Below, in pieces: positions 1-7,114 of a stretch of DNA of 10,768 nucleotides. The position numbers and the translations under genes are program-made. Where the stretch lies: the NCBI GenBank assembly GCA_031255315.1, contig JAIRSS010000099.1, positions 1-10,768 on the forward strand. Direction: 5' to 3'. Within the stretch, counting starts at the first letter, position 1; every line of letters begins with the position of its first letter. The notes under the pieces were generated by a model that was given only the letters and a program-made list of their open reading frames with translations, was not told the origin of the DNA and did not search any database. The stretch is from Spirochaetaceae bacterium. GTDB lineage: Bacteria; Spirochaetota; Spirochaetia; Treponematales; Breznakiellaceae.

Positions 1-2
1 AT

Positions 3-317
3 ATCCAGGAATCCTTGTCCTTTATCGAGCAACATTATCAGGACGAGATCAGCGTTGAAGACATCGCGGCTTTTTGTAACCTTGACCGCAGTTATCTGGG
101 CAAGGTCTTCAGGAGCGTACTTGATACAAGCCCTCAGAATTTCCTTATCCGCTTCAGAATAAACAAGTCCTGCGAGCTTATGAAAATTACGGATCGTACT
201 ATCAGCGAGATAAGTTCTATGGTGGGGTATCCAAATCAGTTCAATTTTTCACGAGCCTTTAAGCATATCATAGGCCAATCCCCGAGGGAGTGGAGAAACG
301 GACACAAATTATGCTAA
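3..317 (+). CDS. AraC-family transcriptional regulator, C-terminal DNA-binding part (5' end outside window)
   Basis: The reading frame is open from the window edge, so the true start lies upstream; a TTG at 15 is only an internal codon. The visible 104 codons form the complete AraC/XylS DNA-binding domain. The first helix-turn-helix covers ISVEDIAAFCNLDRSYLGKVFR and the second covers TISEISSMVGYPNQFNFSRAF, ending in the family signature GQSPREWR. Proteins of this family bind promoters as one- or two-site activators and sense ligands through an N-terminal domain that is not visible here, so the effector and targets cannot be named. The gene is visibly more AT-rich than the rest of the window (many AT-ending codons), which might reflect recent acquisition or relaxed codon use. 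It converges on the PilZ gene, with two hairpins in the 96-nt gap. Confidence 0.9.
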   Translation: MQESLSFIEQHYQDEISVEDIAAFCNLDRSYLGKVFRSVLDTSPQNFLIRFRINKSCELMKITDRTISEISSMVGYPNQFNFSRAFKHIIGQSPREWRNGHKLC

Positions 318-324
318 CGGACGG

Positions 325-351
325 TCAAGGCGGAACTAACGCCGCTCTTGA
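325..351 (+). terminator. bulged hairpin just after the AraC stop
   Basis: Positions 325-333 (TCAAGGCGG) pair with 342-351 (CCGCTCTTGA) through 9 base pairs with one bulged T at 346 and an 8-nt loop. It starts 8 nt after the stop codon. No T-run follows directly, so it is either the first part of a two-hairpin termination region or an RNA 3'-end stabiliser. Confidence 0.35.
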
Positions 352-355
352 GAAT

Positions 356-382
356 ATCTAACTAGGTTAGATTTCTTATTTT
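356..382 (+). terminator. possible intrinsic terminator of the AraC-family gene
   Basis: ATCTAAC (356-362) and GTTAGAT (366-372) form a 7-bp stem with a TAG loop, followed by the T-rich stretch TTCTTATTTT (373-382). The stem is AT-rich and therefore weak. On the opposite strand the same stem is not followed by a T-run, so it fits termination of the plus-strand gene better than of the PilZ gene. Confidence 0.45.
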
Positions 383-413
383 GACGCGTTACGGACCGCC
401 CTGGATAAGGTAA

Positions 414-1163
414 TTACTGTATCCCAACACGGTTTACATGACGGATATTCACCGCCTGTAACGGAATGCTTTCCAGGTAGCTGTCCAGGACGATCTGTTC
501 CACCCGGTCCAGAAAGATGAACTCCATAGACAGGCCTGAGTGTTTGCGGATCAGCCGGCAGATGGGGGAGATAACAGCATCCCCTACCCGGAGGGAACAT
601 TCGGTAAATTCTATCCCCTCGTCCAGGTCCTCCACAAGGGCGGGGTTGTCCGGTTCACAGGAGACGCCCCCGGAGGAAAGGGTCGTGACGGTGGTGGTAA
701 CGATGGCTTTGCGTGTTGGGTGGACCATGCAGAAACCGAAGCGGGTCCACGATTCAGCGCGGTACCGCCGGGCTTTGCGTTTATTGGGGATTTTTAGGTA
801 TCGCTCCAGGACGTTTCTCAGATGATCCATAACATCCGAACAGCAAAGATCGCCTGAAACAATACCGGAAATCCCGATAAAAAAGGCTTTGGACGCTTCT
901 TCCATGGAAAAATCATCTTCTTTAAGAAGAATGATGGGGCACTGCTCTTTGGAACGCCCCCAGCGGACAAACTGAACCAGCGTCTTCCAGTGCCGCGGAA
1001 AATCTCCGGCGCTGATGATAATCCCGGCAGGGTCAATTTCATCAATATTGTCCATAGCCTTGAGCACATGACGGTACTGAATCGTCTCAACCCCCGCAGG
1101 GTTGATGTTCGCCGAAATCAGTCTGGAAATTTCATCCGCAGCAAGAATAAGCATTACTTTCAT
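414..1163 (-). CDS. PilZ-domain protein with a degenerate receiver-like N-terminal domain
   Basis: The protein has 249 residues from the chosen ATG at 1163, which has GGGGA 8 nt upstream; an in-frame ATG at 1178 would add five residues but lacks a clear ribosome binding site. Residues 1-120 look like a response-regulator receiver fold, with a hydrophobic first strand followed by D10-E11. The expected phospho-acceptor Asp after the third strand (IIISAGDF) appears replaced, and the conserved Thr and Lys are also missing. Residues 128-235 match PilZ, the cyclic-di-GMP receptor domain: an RxxxR motif at R129-R133, then TLSSGG at 161-166 where the canonical (D/N)xSxxG has Thr in place of Asp/Asn. 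It is probably a cytoplasmic c-di-GMP effector, perhaps for motility or envelope functions, though whether it still binds the nucleotide is uncertain. It follows the secreted protein gene by 42 nt and is likely co-transcribed with it. Confidence 0.8.
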   Translation of the reverse strand: MKVMLILAADEISRLISANINPAGVETIQYRHVLKAMDNIDEIDPAGIIISAGDFPRHWKTLVQFVRWGRSKEQCPIILLKEDDFSMEEASKAFFIGISGIVSGDLCCSDVMDHLRNVLERYLKIPNKRKARRYRAESWTRFGFCMVHPTRKAIVTTTVTTLSSGGVSCEPDNPALVEDLDEGIEFTECSLRVGDAVISPICRLIRKHSGLSMEFIFLDRVEQIVLDSYLESIPLQAVNIRHVNRVGIQ

Positions 1164-1205
1164 TCGTTCAGTCCCCATTAGTTTCTATATTTTAACCGGT
1201 TCCCG

Positions 1206-2207
1206 CTATTCGGTTCCTAAATTTACGACCGTATAGTCCACAATCATCCATATATCGTCTCTTCGGCGGAGCGTATAGGTATACCGCCGTCTTTCAGTAT
1301 AGGCGCCGCCCCTGAATTTTTCCAGCACTACCACCGACCCCTCTTCCGCGCCGTAGCTGGTCCGCTCAATCTGGAATTCCGAGGGAATCGTGGCAATATC
1401 CCCGTCAACCGTCGCGTTTTGCAGCTCCGTCCGGTACCGGGCCGTCATGCGGCGCCGGCCTTCCTCGGATTCGGCCAGCCATTGCCGGCGGCGGCTTCCG
1501 TCCCGGGAAACCATTGCGTCCAGGTCAAGGTACAGGAAGAATTTTTCCCACTGGGATTTCTGCCGGGCTGTAAGCGTGTAGGCTACCACCTCGTCGGGGG
1601 GGAGTTTTTCCCTGACCAAGAGGGCGTTGGTTTCCACATCCATAGCCAGCGGTATGCCGTCGGGACCGGGGATGGACGGAGGACGGATATTGAGGGAGAG
1701 GCGGTTCGATTCCAGAAACGTATTCTGGGGGGTGAGGGCGGCGGTATGGTATAATTCAGGGTATACCCGGGCTTGTACCACAAAAGCGCCGCTCTGATTA
1801 AGGTCCGCATAATCCCGCAAGTCCTCTACAAAGGAAAACGACTCCCCGCTTTCCACGGAAATCTCCCGAAAAAACACCTGCGCTGAGGCGGACCGCCGCC
1901 TCACCAGGACCGCCGCAGGCTCCACCATCCGGTTGGAGACGGTCCTGACGCCAAAGTCCACGGACCAGGCCCGTTCATCCGCCAGTTTGAAGCGGTAGGG
2001 ACCGGCCCCCTTGTTGGTGATGGACACCTGAACGAAGATGGGGGAATCCGCCACATAATAGATACGCTTGTCAAAGAACCGGATGTTGAGTTCTATCGCG
2101 GACCGGCCCTGGGAGCCCGCCGGGTTGGGGGGAACCGCCGCTTCCTGGGCTGGAACAGCGGCGGCGGCGGCTAGAATAAAATATAGGGCAATGTATCGTT
2201 TTATCAT
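1206..2207 (-). CDS. secreted protein of unknown function, two predicted domains
   Basis: I do not recognise a named family. The 333-residue protein starts at ATG 2207 with AGGA 6 nt upstream. It opens with a signal peptide: KR, a hydrophobic core, and VPAQ near residue 21 as a likely signal peptidase I site, so it is probably periplasmic. Residues 38-175 have alternating strands and phrases such as IFVQVSITNKG and GAFVVQARVYP that resemble immunoglobulin-like beta sandwiches of the BsuPI kind (inference from pattern only). Residues 205-330 alternate helix and strand and end with RRRDDIWMIVDYTV, the style of the last strands of NTF2-like domains. No catalytic motif is evident. The gene precedes the PilZ gene, so the pair may link an envelope function to c-di-GMP signalling. 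Confidence refers to it being a real exported protein. Confidence 0.75.
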   Translation of the reverse strand: MIKRYIALYFILAAAAAVPAQEAAVPPNPAGSQGRSAIELNIRFFDKRIYYVADSPIFVQVSITNKGAGPYRFKLADERAWSVDFGVRTVSNRMVEPAAVLVRRRSASAQVFFREISVESGESFSFVEDLRDYADLNQSGAFVVQARVYPELYHTAALTPQNTFLESNRLSLNIRPPSIPGPDGIPLAMDVETNALLVREKLPPDEVVAYTLTARQKSQWEKFFLYLDLDAMVSRDGSRRRQWLAESEEGRRRMTARYRTELQNATVDGDIATIPSEFQIERTSYGAEEGSVVVLEKFRGGAYTERRRYTYTLRRRDDIWMIVDYTVVNLGTE

Positions 2208-2244
2208 GGAAATTCCTTTGTCTCAGAAAACACTATGCTTATAT

Positions 2245-2271
2245 AGTATACAATCGGAATATTCTGTTGAA
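2245..2271 (-). promoter_or_regulatory. possible promoter for the secreted protein-PilZ operon
   Basis: On the minus strand TATACT (2250-2245) is a good -10 box. The best -35 candidate is TTCAAC (2271-2266), but the spacer is only 15 bp, shorter than ideal. An overlapping TATATA gives an alternative -10 with a 20-bp spacer. The AT-rich context and the position about 40 nt before the start codon support a promoter here; the exact boxes are uncertain. Confidence 0.35.
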
Positions 2272-2325
2272 TACCTTATCTATTTGAGGCGCCTCTGCGT
2301 ACAGCGTTTGTCCTGAAATGACTGT

Positions 2326-2364
2326 GCGCCGGGAAGGACGTACCATGTACGCCCGCTCCGGCGC
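2326..2364 (-). terminator. 39-nt long hairpin after the M18 peptidase gene
   Basis: On the minus strand GCGCCGG (2364-2358) pairs with CCGGCGC (2332-2326), and GGGCGTAC (2354-2347) pairs with GTACGTCC (2343-2336) with one G-U pair. The two stems are separated by a 3x3 internal loop and capped by the triloop ATG. It begins 32 nt after the aminopeptidase stop codon. There is no T-run after it, so it is either a non-canonical terminator or a structure protecting the mRNA 3' end. The G-U pair exists only in minus-strand RNA and is a C-A mismatch in plus-strand RNA, which favours function in the htrA-peptidase transcript. Confidence 0.45.
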
Positions 2365-2396
2365 GCGGTTTTGGGAAAGCCCCGGCAGGACTACCG

Positions 2397-3863
2397 TTAG
2401 CGCATATCCCGCAGAAAGGCGGCGTACCCCCGGCAGGTAGTATACAGGTCTATCTTGCTGATGACCTCAAAGGGAGAGTGCATGGAAAGCACGGGAATGC
2501 CGCAGTCCAGCACTTCCACTCCCAAATTGGCCACATGCTTTGCGATAGTCCCGCCGCCGCCCTTATCTACCTTGCCGAAGGCGCCGTACTGCCACTGAAT
2601 GGTATTCCTGTCGAGGAGGAGCTGCACCTTCCCGCAGAATTCAGCGCCGGCGTCGCTGCCTCCAACCTTCCCGCCGCTCCCGGTGTATTTGCACAGAACG
2701 ATGCCCCTGCCGCAGTACGAGGCGGTCTTACGATCATAGGCCGAGTCAAAGGTGGGATCAAAGGCCGCGTTGACATCCGCTGAAAGCATAGCGGAACGGC
2801 CCAGAGCCCGGCGCAGCGTCAGATCCGAATAGGCCGTCTTTCCTTTTGAAAGCAAATAGGCGATAAAATTTTCGAAGAGCCGGGATTGGGCCCCGGTGTT
2901 GCCCGCGGAACCGGTCTCTTCTTTATCGGTAAAAATGCAGACAACCGTTTTCGGCGGGGGCGTTTCAGAACCAGCCAGTTCCAGGACCGCCCGCAGGGCG
3001 GCGTAGGCGCAGGACCGGTCGTCGTGGCCGTACGCGCCAATCATGCTCCGGTCAAACCCCAGGTCCCGGGCTTTAAAGGCGGGGACCAGTTCCAACTCCG
3101 CGCGGGCAAAGTCCTGCTCCACGACGCCGTACCGTTCATGGAGCAGATTGAGGATATTGAGTTTTACCTTGTCCTTTGCCTTCGCGTCCCGAAACGGCTG
3201 GGAACCGGCGAGAACATTAAGATCCTCCCCCAGAACCGCTTCGGATAGTTTCTTCTGCATCTGGTCGCGGGACAGGTGGGGCAGCAGATCGGTAATCGTG
3301 AAGACCGGATCCGCCGCGTCCTCCCCGACGGAGATCGCAACCGCGGTCCCGTCCCGCCGGATCATCACCCCGTGCAAAGCCAGGGGTATGGCCGTCCATT
3401 GGTAGTGTTTAATGCCCCCGTAATACTGGGTGTCCAGGAGGGCGAAGTCCGCTTCCTCGTACAGGGGGTTGGTCTTGAGGTCTATGCGGGGGGAATCTAT
3501 ATGGGCGCCCACGATATTCACCCCTTCTTCCGGGGGAATTTGCCCGATGACGGCAAACGCCAGAGACTTTCCCCGGTTGTTTAGATACACCTTCGCGCCG
3601 GGAACCAGGGGGCCGCTTTCAGGCGGAATCGCTTCGATATCCTGAAAACCCGCCTGAACCAGGGCTTCCACCGAGGCGGCGGCACACTCCCGCTCCGTCT
3701 TCCCCCGGTCAAGAAACGCGGCGTAGTCCGCCGCGAAAGAGCGTACCCTTTCGGCGTCTTCAGGACGTACCGCGTCCCAGCAATTCTTCTTATTGATGCA
3801 GAGTTTTTCCGCAAGCCGCTGGCCTTCGGTTTTCCCTTCAGTCTCTTCGTCTGTATACCCCAC
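2397..3863 (-). CDS. M18 family aminopeptidase (aspartyl aminopeptidase / aminopeptidase I type)
   Basis: This is a cytosolic dinuclear zinc peptidase that removes N-terminal residues from peptides; the family often prefers acidic residues, but specificity cannot be read here. All the metal and catalytic signatures are present in the 488 residues. They are GAHIDSPR (H121, D123), GHDDRS (D281-D282), TDKEETGS (E315 catalytic base, E316 ligand), SADVNAAFDP (D363) and SMHSPFE (H462). Length is normal for the family. The start is a GTG at 3863 with AGGAG 6 nt upstream. It lies 10 nt after the htrA stop, so the two are almost surely co-transcribed: HtrA degrades envelope proteins and this enzyme could finish peptides taken back into the cell (inference). 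A long hairpin follows the stop. Confidence 0.95.
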   Translation of the reverse strand: MGYTDEETEGKTEGQRLAEKLCINKKNCWDAVRPEDAERVRSFAADYAAFLDRGKTERECAAASVEALVQAGFQDIEAIPPESGPLVPGAKVYLNNRGKSLAFAVIGQIPPEEGVNIVGAHIDSPRIDLKTNPLYEEADFALLDTQYYGGIKHYQWTAIPLALHGVMIRRDGTAVAISVGEDAADPVFTITDLLPHLSRDQMQKKLSEAVLGEDLNVLAGSQPFRDAKAKDKVKLNILNLLHERYGVVEQDFARAELELVPAFKARDLGFDRSMIGAYGHDDRSCAYAALRAVLELAGSETPPPKTVVCIFTDKEETGSAGNTGAQSRLFENFIAYLLSKGKTAYSDLTLRRALGRSAMLSADVNAAFDPTFDSAYDRKTASYCGRGIVLCKYTGSGGKVGGSDAGAEFCGKVQLLLDRNTIQWQYGAFGKVDKGGGGTIAKHVANLGVEVLDCGIPVLSMHSPFEVISKIDLYTTCRGYAAFLRDMR

Positions 3864-3873
3864 GCTCCGCTCC

Positions 3874-5439
3874 TTACCGCTTGTACTTTAAGGTTTCCAG
3901 CGACGCGCTGCCCCTGGACACGCCGAACCAGAGTTCCGCCCCCGCTTTTTCCCGAAGCGCGCGGTAGAAACCCGCCAAATCCCGAACCGGTTCGCCGTTC
4001 ACCGCGGTAATCCGGTCTTCCCGCTGAAGGCCGATGATAGACGCGGGGCTTTCGTTGACAACCTGGGCGGCGATAACCCCCTGAGCGTTTTTATCCAGGT
4101 TGAGGCTGCTTCGCACAGAGTCGGTAACCGGCACGACAAAGACGCCGGGCCAGAGTTTTTTGTTTTCCGCCGCCACCGCCTCGCTGCGGGCTTCAATGCG
4201 GACGGTAATTTCCCGAGCCGCGCCGTCCCGGATGACCGTAAAGACCGCCCGCTCGCCGGGCTTGAGGTCTCCCACCGCCAAGGTCAGGGGGTTGCTCCCC
4301 CGCATCTCGCGCCCGTTAAGGTGGGTGATAAAGTCTCCCGGATGTATCCCGCCGGTGTGGGCCGGCGAATCAATAAACAGTTGGGGGACCAAGGCTCCAC
4401 GCTTCCCGGTAAGCCCCAGGGCTTGGGCGCTTTCCCGGTCCAAATCCATAAGGGACACCCCAAGCCAGCCGTAGCTGATCTCCCCGGAACTGATAAATTC
4501 ATCTATAGAACGTTTTGCGTTGTTAATGGGAATGGCGAAGCCCAGCCCGACGGAACCGCCCCCCGGATTGTTGCTGGCGATCCAGGTATTAATCCCCACT
4601 ACCTCGCCGCGTATATTCACCAGAGCGCCCCCGGAATTCCCCTGATTGATGGACGTATCGGTCTGAATAAAATCATTGATGTTCCCCGCCGGTCCGCCGG
4701 TCCGGCCCACGGCACTCACGATGCCCATCGTAACCGTAGACATGAGGGCCAGGGGATTCCCTACCGCAATAGCCCAGTCGCCCACCTGTACGGCGTCCGA
4801 ATCGCCTAAAACCGCCAGGGGGTACGGGTCGCTTGTTTTGAAGGATACCATCGCCAGATCTCTCCGTTCATCCTGACCCACAAGCTCCGCCGCGTATTCT
4901 TTCCCCTCATTCGTAACCACCATGATTTCGTTCACATCCTGGACGACATGGAAGTTGGTCAGCACATAGTAGGTATCCCGGTCCTGGCGGACGAGGATCC
5001 CGGACCCCAGGCCCTGGGAACGGTATTCCCGCTCCCGGCCTCTGTCGTCAGGCCCTCCCTCACGGGGGCCGAAAAAGAACTCCCAGGGAATCCCGTTAAA
5101 ATTGGGGATCTGCTGCCGGCGTATTGACACGGTTTTAAGCTCCACCACAGTGGGGAGCACCTTGTCGGCCACAGCCCGGAAAGCCGTCTGAAGTCCTTCC
5201 GCGACAGCCAGGGCGTCCTGGGGGATGACAACCGGGCTTCCCTCCGCTTTGGCGGTTCGCGTCTGAGGGGTGGAACAGGAAAACGACAGAAAGGCCAGGG
5301 AAAACCCAAAGATCGCCCCCATAAGCACCAAATTAAACACGAAAAAGTTTTTTGAAAACAATAATTTTTTCGAGACGGCGTTTTCTTCCGGTGAACGGTT
5401 TGACGGGGAACGCGGCAAGAAACGTTTGATCAGGTTCAT
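3874..5439 (-). CDS. htrA: HtrA/DegP-family periplasmic serine protease with two PDZ domains
   Basis: HtrA proteases degrade or refold damaged envelope proteins. The 521-residue protein has a basic 30-residue N-terminus, a hydrophobic segment (about 31-53) that anchors it or serves as a signal, and a possible relaxed lipobox (LSFSC, Cys55). The trypsin-like domain has the triad H164 (TNFHVV), D194 (RRDLAMV) and S269 (GNSGGAL). A regulatory loop before it contains the WEFFFGP stretch seen in DegP-like proteins. The first PDZ domain starts near YGWLGVSL (about 323-415) and the second lies at about 430-515 (GVIAAQVVNESPA). The start is ATG 5439 with GGAG 9 nt upstream. It is the first gene of an operon with the M18 peptidase. 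A candidate promoter lies about 70 nt upstream, divergent from hflX. Confidence 0.95.
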   Translation of the reverse strand: MNLIKRFLPRSPSNRSPEENAVSKKLLFSKNFFVFNLVLMGAIFGFSLAFLSFSCSTPQTRTAKAEGSPVVIPQDALAVAEGLQTAFRAVADKVLPTVVELKTVSIRRQQIPNFNGIPWEFFFGPREGGPDDRGREREYRSQGLGSGILVRQDRDTYYVLTNFHVVQDVNEIMVVTNEGKEYAAELVGQDERRDLAMVSFKTSDPYPLAVLGDSDAVQVGDWAIAVGNPLALMSTVTMGIVSAVGRTGGPAGNINDFIQTDTSINQGNSGGALVNIRGEVVGINTWIASNNPGGGSVGLGFAIPINNAKRSIDEFISSGEISYGWLGVSLMDLDRESAQALGLTGKRGALVPQLFIDSPAHTGGIHPGDFITHLNGREMRGSNPLTLAVGDLKPGERAVFTVIRDGAAREITVRIEARSEAVAAENKKLWPGVFVVPVTDSVRSSLNLDKNAQGVIAAQVVNESPASIIGLQREDRITAVNGEPVRDLAGFYRALREKAGAELWFGVSRGSASLETLKYKR

Positions 5440-5506
5440 AATTTCACTCTCCTACCTGTAGGGATATATATAAAGGTCTTTAAGAAACGGCGTTTTTTCA
5501 ACCTTT

Positions 5507-5534
5507 TTTATACTAATAAAAAAAAATTCCACAA
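5507..5534 (-). promoter_or_regulatory. candidate promoter of htrA
   Basis: On the minus strand TTGTGG (5534-5529) and TATAAA (5512-5507) are separated by 16 bp that are almost pure A/T. The -10 matches the bacterial consensus at five of six positions, the -35 only at the first three. Transcription would begin near 5500 and give a 5' leader of about 60 nt before the htrA start. I see no heat-shock-specific box. Confidence 0.45.
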
Positions 5535-5706
5535 TAAGTTACAACAGCCGCCGGATACGGCGCCACCCGCCACCCCCTCCTTAAAACTATACGCCGAATC
5601 ACCGGAAGCCCGCAAGCAAGCCCTGCCGGCGGGGGAGGGCAAAATCCGCCCGCGGGCCGACGCCGCGTTGAGACTAAACGCCGTTAACCGGGTAAGATAC
5701 GGTATA

Positions 5707-6879
5707 ATGAAACGACTCATTGACAACCAGGAAAAGCCGAAACGGGCGCTGCTGGTGGGCATCAGGGACGAAAGGATTTCTAAAGAAGAGTCCGATTCTC
5801 TGTCCGCGGAACTCGCGGACCTGGCGGATACGCTGGGCTTTGAGATAGCCGGCGAGGAAATGGTCCGGGCGCGGGAGCATACCAGCCAATTCGGGATGGG
5901 AACCGGGAAGGCCCAGGAAATTGCGGAAAAGGCGGCGGAGTTGGGCGTGGACTGCGTTGTGTTTGACCGGGATATTAGCCCGTCTCTCCAGCGGAACTGG
6001 GAAAAGCTGACCGGTATAGCCGCGGTGGATCGCCAGGAACTCATCATCAGAATATTCTCTCAACGGGCCAGAACCAGGGAAGCGGAACTCCAGGTCGCTC
6101 TGGCGGAACAGACCTATTCCCTGCCCCGGCTGACCCACAAGTATATAGACCTTTCCCGCCAGCGGGGGGGCCGCTACGGGACGAAGGGTTCCGGGGAGAC
6201 CCGGCTGGAAACGGACAGGCGTCTGGCGCTGCGGCGCATACAGCGGCTTCGGGAGGAATTGGCGGAGGTCCGCAAACAGCGGACGGTCCAGCGGAACAAA
6301 CGGCGGAAGGCGGGCGTTCCTTCCTGCGCCCTGGTGGGGTATACCAACGCGGGAAAATCGTCCCTCTTCAACGCCCTGACCCTTCCCGGCGAGGCCGCTC
6401 CCGGCAAAGGCGTTCTGGTGGAGGACAAACTGTTCGCAACGCTCGACCCCACGGTGCGGCGCATGAAAACCGGCGGGGGCGCGGCTGTTCTTCTTATTGA
6501 TACCGTCGGCTTCATCCGCCGCCTTCCCCATGATCTGGTGGACGCGTTCCGCGCTACGCTGGAAGAAGCCGCCCTGGCGGACGTCCTGATTCACGTCCTG
6601 GACGCCGCGGACCCGGCAGCGGACCGGTACTACGAAACCACTATGGCCGTGCTCAGAGACTTGGAGGCGGACCGGATTCCTATGATCGTGGTACTCAATA
6701 AGGTTGACCGGCTGGACGGGCGAACCGCCGGCGCCGGGCCGGATGTCCTGGAAGAACTTCAGAGCCGGTATCCCGGCGGCGTCCCGGTATCCGCCAGGGA
6801 CCGCCGGGGGCTTGATGAACTGGTCCGGCGCGTCGAGGCCCTGCTGCCTCCCAGCTTGCCGGGCCAGGCTTACCGGTAG
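5707..6879 (+). CDS. hflX: HflX-type GTPase (50S ribosome-associated)
   Basis: HflX binds 50S subunits and splits stalled ribosomes, notably after heat stress. Numbering from ATG 5707 (390 residues), the N-terminal HflX domain covers about 12-195, including FGMGTGKAQEI, VVFDRDISPSLQRNWEK and the glycine-rich GTKGSGETRLETDRR (158-172), followed by a helical linker. The GTPase domain has G1 GYTNAGKS (211-218), the switch region LFATLDPT (242-249), G3 DTVG (265-268), G4 NKVD (331-334) and G5 SAR (362-364). The protein stops soon after the last G-domain helix and so lacks the extra C-terminal domain of E. coli HflX. I chose ATG 5707 because MKR plus the conserved domain begins there; a TTG at 5668 would add 13 residues unlike the family. 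No good Shine-Dalgarno sequence precedes the ATG, and TATAAT (5703-5708) overlaps it. Confidence 0.95.
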   Translation: MKRLIDNQEKPKRALLVGIRDERISKEESDSLSAELADLADTLGFEIAGEEMVRAREHTSQFGMGTGKAQEIAEKAAELGVDCVVFDRDISPSLQRNWEKLTGIAAVDRQELIIRIFSQRARTREAELQVALAEQTYSLPRLTHKYIDLSRQRGGRYGTKGSGETRLETDRRLALRRIQRLREELAEVRKQRTVQRNKRRKAGVPSCALVGYTNAGKSSLFNALTLPGEAAPGKGVLVEDKLFATLDPTVRRMKTGGGAAVLLIDTVGFIRRLPHDLVDAFRATLEEAALADVLIHVLDAADPAADRYYETTMAVLRDLEADRIPMIVVLNKVDRLDGRTAGAGPDVLEELQSRYPGGVPVSARDRRGLDELVRRVEALLPPSLPGQAYR

Positions 6880-7033
6880 AGGAATTTTTACCAGCGGACA
6901 TTTTTGTTCGTGAAAAAGACAGAAACGGCGGGAAAAAGGGTGTGCCGAAGGGGAGAATTCGGGTATGCTTCTATATGCCGGAGTATACATTTCGATCTGA
7001 AGTCCGCGGTCCGTTTGTATGGCCGGCGAGGCG
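6880..7033 (+). other. intergenic stretch after hflX, no gene seen
   Basis: No coding frame with a plausible start fits here on either strand. Just after hflX, short arms at the stop (GGTA and TACC) could form a weak hairpin upstream of ACATTTTTG (6898-6906), which might serve as a poor terminator. TATACA (6984-6989) resembles a -10 box but has no -35 partner at a proper distance. Transcription of the next genes may therefore start here or read through from hflX. Confidence 0.3.
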
Positions 7034-7107
7034 GTTCCAAAACCGTGCGGGTTTAGCGCACGGTCAATTAGTTTGGAACAGCCGTAATCTTTCATTACTG
7101 CACGGAG
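7034..7107 (+). promoter_or_regulatory. structured leader with alternative pairing to the nitroreductase ribosome binding site
   Basis: GTTCCAAA (7034-7041) pairs with TTTGGAAC (7072-7079). Inside it ACCGTGCG (7042-7049) pairs with CGCACGGT (7057-7064) around a 7-nt loop. The result is 16 base pairs with a 7-nt bulge (CAATTAG, 7065-7071). A second small hairpin GTAAT/ATTAC sits at 7084-7098. The 5' arm segment CCGTGC (7043-7048) can instead pair with GCACGG (7100-7105), which contains the first two G of the Shine-Dalgarno sequence GGAG (7104-7107). The two folds exclude each other, so this looks like a translational switch. No known riboswitch class is recognised, and function is inferred from pairing alone. 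Confidence 0.45.
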
Positions 7108-7114
7108 ATGAATC

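Noticed and set aside
4959..5309. Small alternative-frame open reading frames inside htrA and the M18 gene
   Set aside because: They overlap strongly supported genes fully, lack ribosome binding sites and show no family motif.
7034..7079. Bulged hairpin as an hflX terminator
   Set aside because: It lies over 150 nt after the hflX stop, has no T-run after it, and shares pairing potential with the next ribosome binding site, so a leader role fits better.
7031..7080. tRNA gene
   Set aside because: The pairing pattern gives one long bulged stem, not a cloverleaf; there is no T-loop motif or anticodon arm.
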